Positions 6,045-13,580 are shown, numbered from the stretch's first letter. The stretch is 17,386 nucleotides of DNA from Sphaerochaeta sp. (GCA_003456855.1 DMOO01000025.1:1-17386); one strand, 5' to 3'. Made by a program: numbers and translations. Notes: generated by a model from the sequence alone, not told the origin.

Positions 6045-6923
6045 ATGGAACTCACATCACTTTCTTCAACATACACACTGGCAAACGGGACAAGGATCCC
6101 TTGCATCGGCTTCGGCACCTGGCAGACACCGGATGGTGATGTTGCCTACGAATCAGTGCTTGCCGCCCTGAGAGCTGGCTACAAGCATATAGACACAGCC
6201 ACTGCGTATGGCAATGAGGAGAGCGTCGGCAGGGCCATAAACGACTTCCTGAAAGAGGGCAAGGTCAAGAGAGAGGAGCTGTTCATCACAACAAAGCTCC
6301 ATAACAAGGACCATGGCTATGAGGCTACAAAGGCTGCAATTGCAAATTCCTTGGAGCTTTTGGGTCTGGACTATCTGGATCTGTATCTTATCCACTGGCC
6401 GAATCCTCTCAAGTTCCGTGAATGCTGGCAGGAGGCCAACGCAGGCTCCTGGAAGGCAATGGAGGAGGCATACGCCGATGGCAGGCTCAAGGCGATCGGA
6501 CTCTCAAACTTCTTCGAGAGACACATCGAGGCTCTGATGGAGACAGCCAAGGTCGCCCCTATGGTTAACCAGATCAAGATCTGCCCGGGCATCCCGCAGC
6601 CTGAGCTCATAGAGTACTGCAAGGAGCGCAATATCCTGGTGGAGGGCTACAGCCCGCTTGGAACAGGTGGAACCTTCAAGAGCACCGTCCTCAAGGCCAT
6701 GTCAGAGAAGTATGGAAGACCGATCTCCCAGCTCTGCATACGCTGGAGCATGCAGAAGGGGGTGATCCCTCTTCCGAAGAGTGTGACGGAGAGCAGAATC
6801 ATAGAGAACTCCAAGGTCTTTGACTTCGAGTTGTCAGATGATGACTGCAAGACGATTGCCGCACTTGATTCAGCGGAGCTTGGAATCACTCCGCTCAGAG
6901 ATCCTGACGTGACAAATTTCTGA
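6045..6923 (+). CDS. Aldo/keto reductase, NADPH-dependent
   Basis: This is a 292-residue single-domain (beta/alpha)8 oxidoreductase that reduces aldehydes or ketones with NAD(P)H in the cytoplasm. The catalytic tetrad is complete: Asp50 (HIDTA), Tyr55 (AYGNE), Lys84 (TTKL) and His117 (IHWPN). The C-terminal IPLPKSV followed by R..EN is the cofactor-phosphate-binding segment. The family signature NQIE is NQIK here (from Asn175), a small departure. Physiological substrate unknown; 2,5-diketo-gluconate reductase and methylglyoxal/aldehyde reductases are close relatives. ATG at 6045 is preceded by GGGGGAG at a suitable distance. It stands alone, with its own possible promoter. The convergent next gene ends only 9 bases away, with no visible terminator between. 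Confidence 0.92.
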   Translation: MELTSLSSTYTLANGTRIPCIGFGTWQTPDGDVAYESVLAALRAGYKHIDTATAYGNEESVGRAINDFLKEGKVKREELFITTKLHNKDHGYEATKAAIANSLELLGLDYLDLYLIHWPNPLKFRECWQEANAGSWKAMEEAYADGRLKAIGLSNFFERHIEALMETAKVAPMVNQIKICPGIPQPELIEYCKERNILVEGYSPLGTGGTFKSTVLKAMSEKYGRPISQLCIRWSMQKGVIPLPKSVTESRIIENSKVFDFELSDDDCKTIAALDSAELGITPLRDPDVTNF

Positions 6924-6932
6924 TTTTATAGC

Positions 6933-7550
6933 CTAGTTTTCGTAGATTGGCTCGAAATCGCTGACATCATGGCCGCAGAGAGGGCAGATGAAGTCGGCAG
7001 GAAGCGTTGCGCCCTTGTACTCGTATCCGCAGATCTTGCAGCGCCAGCCGACGATCTTCTTCTGCACTGCTGCAGCCGGCTTTGGCTTGACGTTGTTCTG
7101 GTAGTCATTGTAGGTGAGTGGGGCCTTGTCGCTTGTGCGCACTGCATCATCGACATCTGCGATGAAGAGTGTGTGGCTTCCGAGGTCCTGGCTGCTGACC
7201 ACGTGTGCGCTGATGACTGCACAGGTCTGGATCGGAAGATATGGGATTCCCTTGTCGTTGACTGGGCATGGGAAGTCAGCGAACTTGTCGACCTTGCGTC
7301 CGCTCTGCAGGCCGAATCTCTTGACGGTCTCGAAGGTTGCGCTCTGGTCAAGGATGCTGAGGGTGAAGACGCCGCTGCTCTTCAGCATCTCGCAGGTCAG
7401 GTTCCTGTTGATGCATGCGATTGCGATCCTTGTAGGTGCATTTGCAACCTGCATGCATGTGTTTGTGATGCATCCGTTGACCTTTTCACCATCCTTGGTT
7501 GCAAGCATGAAGATGCCATATGAAATGTTGAACATAGCCTTGACGTCCAT
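6933..7550 (-). CDS. Flavin reductase domain fused to a short rubredoxin domain (high-molecular-weight rubredoxin type)
   Basis: This is a 205-residue two-domain redox protein. Residues 1 to about 145 are an FMN-binding split-barrel flavin reductase domain (starting MDVKAMFNISYGIFMLAT, with ITNTCMQVA and GVFTLSIL). A proline/alanine linker leads to a C-terminal rubredoxin-like zinc-ribbon with WRCKICGYEY and FICPLCG (Cys171, 174, 189, 192). The two CxxC pairs are only 14 residues apart, as in rubrerythrin, rather than about 29 as in classical rubredoxin. Fusions of this kind (Hrb of Moorella) pass electrons from NAD(P)H to flavodiiron proteins that remove O2 or NO, so oxidative or nitrosative stress defence in an anaerobe is likely. 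The frame can be read from TTG at 7562, but ATG at 7550 is chosen: GGAGGGG lies just upstream and contains the TTG region. Confidence 0.9.
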   Translation of the reverse strand: MDVKAMFNISYGIFMLATKDGEKVNGCITNTCMQVANAPTRIAIACINRNLTCEMLKSSGVFTLSILDQSATFETVKRFGLQSGRKVDKFADFPCPVNDKGIPYLPIQTCAVISAHVVSSQDLGSHTLFIADVDDAVRTSDKAPLTYNDYQNNVKPKPAAAVQKKIVGWRCKICGYEYKGATLPADFICPLCGHDVSDFEPIYEN

Positions 7551-7608
7551 ATTCCCCTCCAAAATGTATTCCGATGTTCTTTAAATCTAATTCACAAACT
7601 GTGCAAAA

Positions 7609-8115
7609 TCAACCCACCACAAGGTAGCGCCAGAGTCTTGCCTGGTCCTCCTCAGAGGCATACTGGATCCCGATTCTGGGTGTTGCTGTGAGCTTTGGGG
7701 TGAAGCCGTCATCCTCCAGCCAGATGTCATCAATGAAGGGTTTTCCGTTGAAGGACCTGTCTATCCCCATGGCCTTGGTGACTCTTCCGGGACCGCTGAA
7801 ACCTTCTATTCCTCTGACAAGAACTGCCTCAGGGTGTCCTTCAGGTCCGGTCACTATGTTCAGCATGTTGTGCATGCCGTAGCAGAGATAGACATAGGCC
7901 ACACCGCCCTGGCTGTACATGATGGCCGTGCGTTGGGTTCTGCCGTGGTGGGCATGGCAGGCTGTGTCCTCCTCGCCGTAGTAGCATTCCGTCTCGGTGA
8001 TTCTGCGTCTAGAGACTGTGCCGTCAGTCTGTTTGACGCAGAGGATCTTGCCGCAGATCTGTTTTGCGGCCTCCGTCGCCGGGGTGAGATAGAATTGCCT
8101 GCCTAGAACCTTCAT
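7609..8115 (-). CDS. 3-methyladenine DNA glycosylase (AAG/MPG type)
   Basis: This is a 168-residue base-excision repair enzyme that removes alkylated or deaminated purines such as 3-methyladenine and hypoxanthine. It aligns over the whole AAG fold: RRITETECYYG with catalytic Glu43, base-stacking Tyr45 and His54 (ACHAHHGRT), then GVAYVYLCYGMHNMLNIV, EAVLVRGIE, GPGRVTKAMGI and the C-terminal RIGIQYA. It is on the short side but has all the core motifs. The start codon overlaps the stop of nhaC by four bases (ATGA) and has no strong ribosome-binding site of its own, so translation is probably coupled to nhaC. The next gene on this strand starts 58 bases further on. Confidence 0.94.
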   Translation of the reverse strand: MKVLGRQFYLTPATEAAKQICGKILCVKQTDGTVSRRRITETECYYGEEDTACHAHHGRTQRTAIMYSQGGVAYVYLCYGMHNMLNIVTGPEGHPEAVLVRGIEGFSGPGRVTKAMGIDRSFNGKPFIDDIWLEDDGFTPKLTATPRIGIQYASEEDQARLWRYLVVG

Positions 8116-9761
8116 GACTTGGTTTTAGCAGATTTCCTTCCTTTGAGAATCATCAGAACAATGTACAGAAGCACAAACATGATCGGCGTTGCTATTATGG
8201 CCAGCGAGCTGTCGGTCTTGTATCCTATAATGCCTGAGAGCAGATAACCAACAACACAGGTCGCCGCGACTGTCAGTGCGTAAGGCATCTGGGTCGTGAC
8301 ATGGTTTATGTGGTTGCACTTGGCTCCTGCAGAGGACATGATCGTCGTGTCGGAGATAGGTGAGCAGTGGTCACCGCAGACTGCACCGGCAAGACAGGCG
8401 GAGATGGAGATCACCAGCATCTCGGACTCTGCAGGGAAGACTGCACAGACAATCGGGATGAGGATTGTGAAGGTTCCCCAGCTGGTTCCGGTTGCGAATG
8501 CAAGGAACACCGATACGGCGAAGATCACTGCAGGGATGAAAGCCTGGAGGGAGGATGCGGATGAGAGCACCACATTGTGGATGAAGTCCGCAGCTCCGAG
8601 AAGCCCTGTCATTCCTGAGAGGTTCCAGGAGAGGATCAGGATGATCATCGGTGCGCACATGCTTCTGAAGCCTGCTGCAAAACTCTCGAAGAAGACCTTG
8701 AAGGACATGACACCCTTGGACATGTAGAACCAGAAGGTGATCAGAACTGTGATGAGGGTTCCCATGACAAGGCCTCTGGCTGAATCGGCGTCGGCGAGGG
8801 CATCTCTGAAGTTTACACCTGAGAAGAAGCCGCCTGTGTAGGCCATGCCAAGGATGCAGAGGACTATGAGTGTGACTACAGGAAGAACAAGGTAGGAAAT
8901 GCTTCCGCCTTCCTTGTCCTGGGTCTCTTCTGAATATGGAAGGTCTCCAGATGTGAACAGGTCTCCGTTCATTGCGTTCTGCTCGTGCTTGAGCATTGGA
9001 CCGTAGTCGAACTTGCGGAGGGTGATGACGAACAGCATGAACAGAGTCCCCAGAGCATAGAGGTTGTATGGGATGGTTCTGATGAACATGGCAAAACCGT
9101 TGTTGTCCATCGATGCAGGGACGGCATAGGATACTGCCGCCGCCCAGCAGGAAATCGGTGCGATGATGCAGACAGGGGCTGCTGTGGAGTCAAGTATGTA
9201 GGCCAGTTTTGCCCTTGAGACGTTGTGGCTGTCTGTTATCGGGCGCATGACAGATCCTACAGTCATGCAGTTGAAACCATCGTCAACGAAGATCAGCATT
9301 CCGATGAAGACTGTTGCAAGCTGGGCTCCGAGCTTTGTCTTTATGTGCTTCTTTGCCCATGAGCCGAAGGCTGCAGCTCCACCTGATCTGTTCATCAGCA
9401 CTACGAGGGTGCCGAGAAGTATGACGAACACCAGAATGCTTGCATGTGAGCGGTCCGTGAGGTTCGATACAAGACCTCCGTCAAGGTTGTATAGCATGGT
9501 GTTCAGAGCCAGTTCCACGCTTCCGTTCGCATAGAGCAGGGCGCCGACGACAATTCCGGCAAAGAGGGCGAAGTAGACCTCCTTTGTGATCAAGGCAAGG
9601 GTGATTGCCACGACTGCCGGAAGCAGTGAAAGGATCGTTGAATAGAAACGTGAGGTGTAATCCTCTCCGACATTGCCGTTTGTGAAGATCAAAGATATCA
9701 CAACCAGTACCAGAGCCACCGCTCCGAGGACAAAGGACAGGGTCCTGTTGCTCTTTTTCAT
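8112..9761 (-). CDS. NhaC family Na+/H+ (or substrate:Na+) antiporter
   Basis: This is a 549-residue polytopic inner-membrane protein of the NhaC antiporter family (Pfam Na_H_antiporter). Seen: an N-terminal pair of hydrophobic segments, FVDDGFNC at 158-165, DSTAAPVCIIAPIS at 191-204, ATGTSWGTF, and the conserved GDHCSPISDTTI at about 461-472, where paired acidic and His residues are typical of ion-binding sites. A cytoplasmic acidic loop (about 275-295) splits the two halves. The family includes Na+/H+ exchangers and Bacillus MleN (malate/lactate plus H+/Na+), so the exact substrate is open. ATG at 9761 has GGGAGA 7 bases upstream. It is the first gene of an operon with mpg, transcribed from a promoter overlapped by a perfect palindrome. 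Confidence 0.9.
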   Translation of the reverse strand: MKKSNRTLSFVLGAVALVLVVISLIFTNGNVGEDYTSRFYSTILSLLPAVVAITLALITKEVYFALFAGIVVGALLYANGSVELALNTMLYNLDGGLVSNLTDRSHASILVFVILLGTLVVLMNRSGGAAAFGSWAKKHIKTKLGAQLATVFIGMLIFVDDGFNCMTVGSVMRPITDSHNVSRAKLAYILDSTAAPVCIIAPISCWAAAVSYAVPASMDNNGFAMFIRTIPYNLYALGTLFMLFVITLRKFDYGPMLKHEQNAMNGDLFTSGDLPYSEETQDKEGGSISYLVLPVVTLIVLCILGMAYTGGFFSGVNFRDALADADSARGLVMGTLITVLITFWFYMSKGVMSFKVFFESFAAGFRSMCAPMIILILSWNLSGMTGLLGAADFIHNVVLSSASSLQAFIPAVIFAVSVFLAFATGTSWGTFTILIPIVCAVFPAESEMLVISISACLAGAVCGDHCSPISDTTIMSSAGAKCNHINHVTTQMPYALTVAATCVVGYLLSGIIGYKTDSSLAIIATPIMFVLLYIVLMILKGRKSAKTKS

Positions 9762-9802
9762 TGCAAGTTCTCCCAGATCAAAATTTTTATTGCGTGCATT
9801 TT

Positions 9803-9816
9803 AATTGTGCACAATT
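9803..9816. promoter_or_regulatory. Perfect 14-base palindrome AATTGTGCACAATT before nhaC
   Basis: The sequence is identical on both strands and overlaps the predicted -10 and start point of nhaC. Its position fits a repressor operator. The TTGTG/CACAA arms recall Rex half-sites, but the usual spacer is absent. Confidence 0.55.
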
Positions 9817-9841
9817 TATCACGAGAGCTTAGACTAATCAA
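9813..9841 (-). promoter_or_regulatory. Possible promoter of nhaC-mpg
   Basis: Minus strand TTGATT (9841-9836), 17 bases, TAAATT (9818-9813). Both boxes match consensus at 4 of 6 positions. The predicted start point falls inside the palindrome at 9803-9816. Confidence 0.45.
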
Positions 9842-9948
9842 GAACTATTTTAGAATTGACAAGAGAAAATGGTGTTTTGGAGGTTCAATGTGCAATCCGG
9901 GAGAAAGAGGAGGGAAGAAAGGCAATAAGAATCCATTATTTTATAAAA

Positions 9949-9977
9949 TTGGTCAAATTTTAGTATATTTTTATAAT
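9949..9977 (+). promoter_or_regulatory. Predicted promoter of the GarR-like dehydrogenase gene
   Basis: TTGGTC (9949-9954), 17-base spacer, perfect TATAAT (9972-9977), in AT-rich DNA. The predicted start is near 9984, about 78 bases before the ATG. Confidence 0.6.
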
Positions 9978-10061
9978 AACATTTGATATACTCGAATTGT
10001 AACAGTTAAAGGCAATCCCAGGTGTTAATGCATTTGGGAAAAAAATTTAAGGAGAACAAAT

Positions 10062-10946
10062 ATGAAAATCGGTTTCATCGGACTTGGAATCATGGGTAAG
10101 CCCATGGCAAAGAACCTTCTCAAGGCTGGATATACAGACCTTCTCGTCAGCGATCTGAACAAGGCTGCTGTTGAAGAGGTTGTCGCATGCGGAGCCCAGG
10201 CCTCAAACAACGAAGAGATTGGAAAGACCTGTGATCTCGTCATCACAATGCTCCCTAACAGCCCACACGTCAAGGCAGTCATGCTTGGAGAGAAGGGCGT
10301 TGCTTCATACATGAGAAAGGGCACAACATTCATCGACTGCTCTTCAATCAACCCAGTTGCCAGCAAGGAGATCTATGCTGAGCTCGAGAAGAAGGGAATC
10401 GACATGCTCGATGCTCCTGTCTCAGGTGGCGAGCCAAAGGCAATCGACGGAACATTGAGCTTCATGGTCGGTGGAAAGCAGGAAGTCTTCGACAAGTACA
10501 AGGATCTCCTTGGAAAGATGGGTGCTTCAGTTGTCCTTTGTGGTGCAGTTGGTGCTGGAAATACAACAAAGCTTGCAAACCAGATCATCGTTGCATGTAA
10601 CATCCAGGCTCTTGCAGAGGCTCTCACCCTTGCACAGAAGGCTGGTGTCGATCCTCAGCTGGTCTTCGAGGCCATCAAGGGTGGACTTGCAGGAAGCACA
10701 GTCATGAACGCCAAGGCTCCTATGATGATCGCCGGAAACGACAAGCCGGGCTTCAAGATCGATCTGCACATCAAGGATCTGAACAATGCCATCGACTGCG
10801 CACACAGCGTCGGAGCTCCAGTTCCAATGACAGCAGAGGTCAAGGAGATCCTCGAGTGGCTGCACTCACACGGCTGCGGACAGAACGACCACAGTGCAAT
10901 CGCCAAGTACTACGAGTACCTGACAGGCATCAAGATCGGTCGCTGA
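10062..10946 (+). CDS. garR: 2-hydroxy-3-oxopropionate reductase / 3-hydroxyisobutyrate dehydrogenase family protein
   Basis: This is a 294-residue cytoplasmic beta-hydroxyacid dehydrogenase. The N-terminal Rossmann domain has GLGIMG at 7-12, the substrate-binding DAPVSGG at 117-123, and the catalytic lysine Lys170 in GAGNTTKLANQ. The all-helical C-terminal domain is full length. By overall pattern it is closest to tartronate semialdehyde reductase (GarR/GlxR: tartronate semialdehyde to D-glycerate with NAD(P)H), but the family also holds hydroxyisobutyrate and other reductases, so the substrate is a best guess. Start ATG with AAGGAG 7 bases upstream. It stands alone between its own promoter and a strong terminator, with no glyoxylate or glucarate genes beside it. 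Confidence 0.88.
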   Translation: MKIGFIGLGIMGKPMAKNLLKAGYTDLLVSDLNKAAVEEVVACGAQASNNEEIGKTCDLVITMLPNSPHVKAVMLGEKGVASYMRKGTTFIDCSSINPVASKEIYAELEKKGIDMLDAPVSGGEPKAIDGTLSFMVGGKQEVFDKYKDLLGKMGASVVLCGAVGAGNTTKLANQIIVACNIQALAEALTLAQKAGVDPQLVFEAIKGGLAGSTVMNAKAPMMIAGNDKPGFKIDLHIKDLNNAIDCAHSVGAPVPMTAEVKEILEWLHSHGCGQNDHSAIAKYYEYLTGIKIGR

Positions 10947-10965
10947 TTGAGTTGATCCATTCAAT

Positions 10966-10998
10966 GAATCTGCATCCTACGGGGTGCAGATTTTTTTT
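10966..10998 (+). terminator. Rho-independent terminator after garR
   Basis: AATCTGCATCC pairs with GGGTGCAGATT (one G-U) around a short TACG loop, followed by eight T. It lies about 20 bases after the stop codon. Confidence 0.88.
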
Positions 10999-11025
10999 CC
11001 TTGTGGTTTTCAGCTGACGTTTGAG

Positions 11026-11100
11026 GTACAGAATCAAAAAAATTTTTTTATAACTCAGAAAACGGGAAATTCTGAAGTATAGAATTCAAAAAAAAATTCT
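11026..11100. repeat. AT-rich convergent intergenic region with two near-direct repeats
   Basis: GTACAGAATC plus an A-run (11026-11044) recurs as GTATAGAATTC plus an A-run (11077-11098), 51 bases apart. Between them TCAGAA (11055-11060) and TTCTGA (11070-11075) could form a hairpin, and AGAATT/AATTCT (11081-11100) another. This is the 3' side of xdhC, and the hairpins might act as its terminator, although a clean GC-rich stem is missing. Confidence 0.4.
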
Positions 11101-11114
11101 GTGCTGAAATCAGG

Positions 11115-11798
11115 TCAGAGCTTGCCGTTCAGAACCCCAAGAATCTGGGCTGCTATGCTGATTGCAATCTCCTCCGGGGTCTCCGCGCCGATGTCCATGC
11201 CGATTGGCTGGTGGATCCTTGGATTGTCTATGGTTGCCCTGGACTTTGATGAGAGAACCCCTATGTAGGGGCATTCTGTGGACAGTACAGCGTCTATGTA
11301 GGTGTCCCTGTCCTCTGGGTTGGAGAAGATCACCGCCGTCTTTGTGTCGATTCCCAGTGAATCAAGGTCAGCGGATTTGGAAAGGGCCATGTTCTCAGGG
11401 CAGGCAAAGCCACGAGCTTCGGCGTTGTCATCGATGAAGGTTATCTCGAAGCCTATACCGAAGAGGGTCTGTGCCACTGATTTTGCGATATGTCCTGTTC
11501 CGAAGATCACAGCCTTGCGTCCACGCACCGGGACATCTATGAATACATCGACCATTCCGCATTCCCTCACTTTTACATGGACCAGTCTGCCTCTGCCTTC
11601 CTTCATTGCCTGAAGGCAAAGGTCAATTACCTCTCGCTCCGCATTGCCGCCACCGACTGTGCCGAAGGAGCTTCCATCTGAAAGTACAACCATGCGGCCA
11701 TCCTTGCGGGGAGTTCTGCCTGAGGTACCCACAATTGTGGCAATAGAGAAGCTTCTGTTGTGTTTTGAGCATTCCGCTGCGATTTCAAACAGGTCCAT
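11115..11798 (-). CDS. xdhC: XdhC/CoxI family molybdenum-hydroxylase maturation protein
   Basis: This is a 227-residue protein. The N-terminal XdhC/CoxI domain has GTSGRTPRKDGRMVV at about 24-38, GTVGGGNAE at 46-54 and ECGMVDVFID at 79-88. The C-terminal Rossmann domain has VIFGTGHIAK (97-106), ending with the family block PIGMDIGAETPEEIA. XdhC proteins bind molybdenum cofactor and help insert or sulfurate it in xanthine dehydrogenase-type enzymes. It is shorter than typical members (about 250-350 residues), mainly in the linker. No molybdenum hydroxylase subunit is in the window, so its client is elsewhere. The ATG at 11798 lacks a clear Shine-Dalgarno. The predicted start point is only a few bases upstream, so a nearly leaderless message is possible. 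Confidence 0.87.
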   Translation of the reverse strand: MDLFEIAAECSKHNRSFSIATIVGTSGRTPRKDGRMVVLSDGSSFGTVGGGNAEREVIDLCLQAMKEGRGRLVHVKVRECGMVDVFIDVPVRGRKAVIFGTGHIAKSVAQTLFGIGFEITFIDDNAEARGFACPENMALSKSADLDSLGIDTKTAVIFSNPEDRDTYIDAVLSTECPYIGVLSSKSRATIDNPRIHQPIGMDIGAETPEEIAISIAAQILGVLNGKL

Positions 11799-11809
11799 AG
11801 AATACTTCT

Positions 11810-11839
11810 ATTTAACGCCCGTCGGGCTTTCAGAGTCAA
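11810..11839 (-). promoter_or_regulatory. Possible promoter of xdhC with GCCCG-T-CGGGC palindrome in the spacer
   Basis: Minus strand TTGACT (11839-11834), 18 bases, TTAAAT (11815-11810). The spacer holds a perfect 11-base inverted repeat (11817-11827), GC-rich in an AT-rich setting, a possible operator. Confidence 0.42.
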
Positions 11840-11862
11840 GGAAAACACGAAAACAGGAGGCA

Positions 11863-11892
11863 TTGAAACAGGACTTGTTTATCTGCTATTTT
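11863..11892 (+). promoter_or_regulatory. Possible promoter of the outer-membrane protein gene
   Basis: TTGAAA (11863-11868), 18 bases, TATTTT (11887-11892). The start point would be about 20 bases before the ATG at 11921, leaving room for GGAGG. Confidence 0.4.
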
Positions 11893-11920
11893 GGTAGACA
11901 TTGCACTTCAGGAGGTTTTC

Positions 11921-13468
11921 ATGAAGCGTTTTTTCACTGTTTTTTTGCTGCTTGCAGTATGCTTTGCAGCGTTTGCAACGTTCAACGGAATCGTTGTTTC
12001 GACCCCGACATTCATGTTTGAGAACTATCCGCTTGTGAGTTTCGGCTCTGGCACTGGCAACAATCTCAGGAACAATGTCTCGAATGACAACTGGTACGAG
12101 ACCTACCAGGAAATCTACTACAGATACTATGACCACGAGGGTCTTCTGGATCTGGGAATCGAGATGCAGGAAGACCATTTCGCCTTTGTGGTGGATATAG
12201 ATCTCAGACAGACCAGCAAGTCCTACTTCACCAAGACCCTGTATTCAAACATCCCTTATCTGGGCAATGACCTCAATGCAATCCTTGACATGAACTTCCC
12301 GAGAACCGCCTATGGTGAGATCTTCTTCGACAAGTTCTTCCTGTCAGTTGGTCGCAGACCGATCGGCTGGGGTCCGGGCAACCATGACTTCGCCATCAGC
12401 ACAGACGTGCCGTTCGAGGATCATATCTGGTTCGATTACAAGACAAACCTCAAGAAGAGCAGCCTTGACTACAACTTTGTTGTCATGAGCTTCAACTCAG
12501 AGGCCATCGACAACAAGACCGCAGAGGAGGTTTTGGACAACATAGAGGGTGGAACCTATGACAAAATCGATGAGTATCGCGGAATCAAGACATTGATTGC
12601 CCATAAGGTCGGCTTCTCATGGAGCAACTTCCGCTTCAGCGTAGGTGAGCTGAACATGGTCTACGGCGAGTATCCCAACCTGGTTGACTTCAACCCGTTC
12701 GGCATCTACCACAACCTCTTCCAGGACAGAAAGTCAAATGTCATGGGTTACATCGAGATGGAGGGTCTTCTGAACTTCGGTGATGCAGGCAAGGCCAGAA
12801 TCTACGGTTCCTTTGCAATGGATGATTTCGATCTTCCAGGAGAGGGCGAGAACGGAAAGCCTGGTGCACTGGGCATGAGCGCCGGTGTACAGTACCACAT
12901 CCTTGATGGCGCAGAGTCCAAGGTCATGGCATCCAACAGCGAGAAGTATGCCCTTAATGCAGAGTCCTTCAAGTTCAACGATGGTCTGAATGTCTCATAT
13001 GAGTTCTATTTCTGCACTCCTTACATGTATAACCGCTTCTCGGATGAGGGTAAGTTCACAGTGCCTCACAAGCTCTACAATGCAGGAAAGACCCTCAGGG
13101 AGGCCAATGCCTTCTACATTGGATTCAAGTATGGTCCTAACTCCATTTTCCATGAGCTTCGCGTCGAGTACAGCGCAGAGAAGGTCAAGGCAGACCTAGG
13201 TGTTGGTCTTCTGATCCGTGGCGATGCCTATGGAATCGACTCTGCCTACGGTCAGGATGCAGTGGATGCCGGTGTTGTTGACTATGACTACAGATACAAG
13301 CTGTACGGCAACCACATAACGACCTTGATTGTCGATGGCTCGTTCAAGTGGATCTATGCAGACGGCCTTCAGCTCCAGGTCGGTGCAACAGGTGCCTATG
13401 ACATCACGGACAAGGCATTCGCCTGCTCTATGACCATTGCAAACAAGGTTGACTTCCTTGGTCTTTGA
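11921..13468 (+). CDS. Putative outer-membrane beta-barrel protein, Wzi (capsule assembly)-like
   Basis: This is a 515-residue exported protein. MKRFFTVFLLLAVCFAAFA is a signal peptide, with likely cleavage after Ala19 (AFA). A cysteine at 14 lacks a proper lipobox, so a lipoprotein is unlikely. The mature protein is rich in alternating aromatic/polar strands (YQEIYYRYY, FAFVVDIDL), as in barrels. Residues 144-156 (GRRPIGWGPGNHD, then an ISTDVPF stretch) resemble the Wzi family, outer-membrane proteins that anchor capsule or surface polysaccharide. The match is by motif only. ATG at 11921 is preferred over the open TTG at 11891 because GGAGG lies 5 bases upstream and the signal peptide starts there. 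It is divergent from xdhC, and a strong terminator follows. No polysaccharide genes are adjacent, so the role is open. Confidence 0.75.
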   Translation: MKRFFTVFLLLAVCFAAFATFNGIVVSTPTFMFENYPLVSFGSGTGNNLRNNVSNDNWYETYQEIYYRYYDHEGLLDLGIEMQEDHFAFVVDIDLRQTSKSYFTKTLYSNIPYLGNDLNAILDMNFPRTAYGEIFFDKFFLSVGRRPIGWGPGNHDFAISTDVPFEDHIWFDYKTNLKKSSLDYNFVVMSFNSEAIDNKTAEEVLDNIEGGTYDKIDEYRGIKTLIAHKVGFSWSNFRFSVGELNMVYGEYPNLVDFNPFGIYHNLFQDRKSNVMGYIEMEGLLNFGDAGKARIYGSFAMDDFDLPGEGENGKPGALGMSAGVQYHILDGAESKVMASNSEKYALNAESFKFNDGLNVSYEFYFCTPYMYNRFSDEGKFTVPHKLYNAGKTLREANAFYIGFKYGPNSIFHELRVEYSAEKVKADLGVGLLIRGDAYGIDSAYGQDAVDAGVVDYDYRYKLYGNHITTLIVDGSFKWIYADGLQLQVGATGAYDITDKAFACSMTIANKVDFLGL

Positions 13469-13489
13469 TATTTTGTTTTTTCAAGTTAC

Positions 13490-13515
13490 GCCTCCGGGAG
13501 ACCGGAGGCTTTTTT
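13490..13515 (+). terminator. Strong rho-independent terminator after the outer-membrane protein
   Basis: A perfect 8-bp stem, GCCTCCGG/CCGGAGGC, with a GAGA loop and six T. It is the clearest terminator in the window. Confidence 0.95.
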
Positions 13516-13580
13516 GATATGGAAAAAACTTTTGGATTTTGCAGATTTCTTATTGAACAAGCGGGCCGTTTTATGGTGTT

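Larger units (their letters stand above)
9762..10061. other. 300-base intergenic region between divergent nhaC and garR
   Basis: It holds the nhaC promoter and palindrome (9803-9841), a purine-rich stretch without recognisable genes (about 9860-9935), then a very AT-rich part with the garR promoter (9949-9977). In the garR leader TCCCA (10016-10020) and TGGGA could form a small 5-bp hairpin ahead of the ribosome-binding site GGAG. No tRNA or known riboswitch pattern was recognised. Confidence 0.5.

Noticed and set aside
6924..6932. A terminator between the convergent aldo/keto reductase and flavin-reductase genes
   Set aside because: Only nine bases separate the stop codons and no stem-loop with a T-run could be found.
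9888..9986. A 32-codon open frame (MCNPGERGG...) after GGAGG and a TTGACA
   Set aside because: Short, no resemblance to known peptides, ends at the predicted garR start point, and the TTGACA has no matching -10. Treated as chance in a purine-rich spacer.
11921..11980. Lipoprotein signal in the outer-membrane protein (Cys14)
   Set aside because: Val at the -1 position breaks the lipobox, and AFA at 17-19 offers a normal signal-peptidase site.
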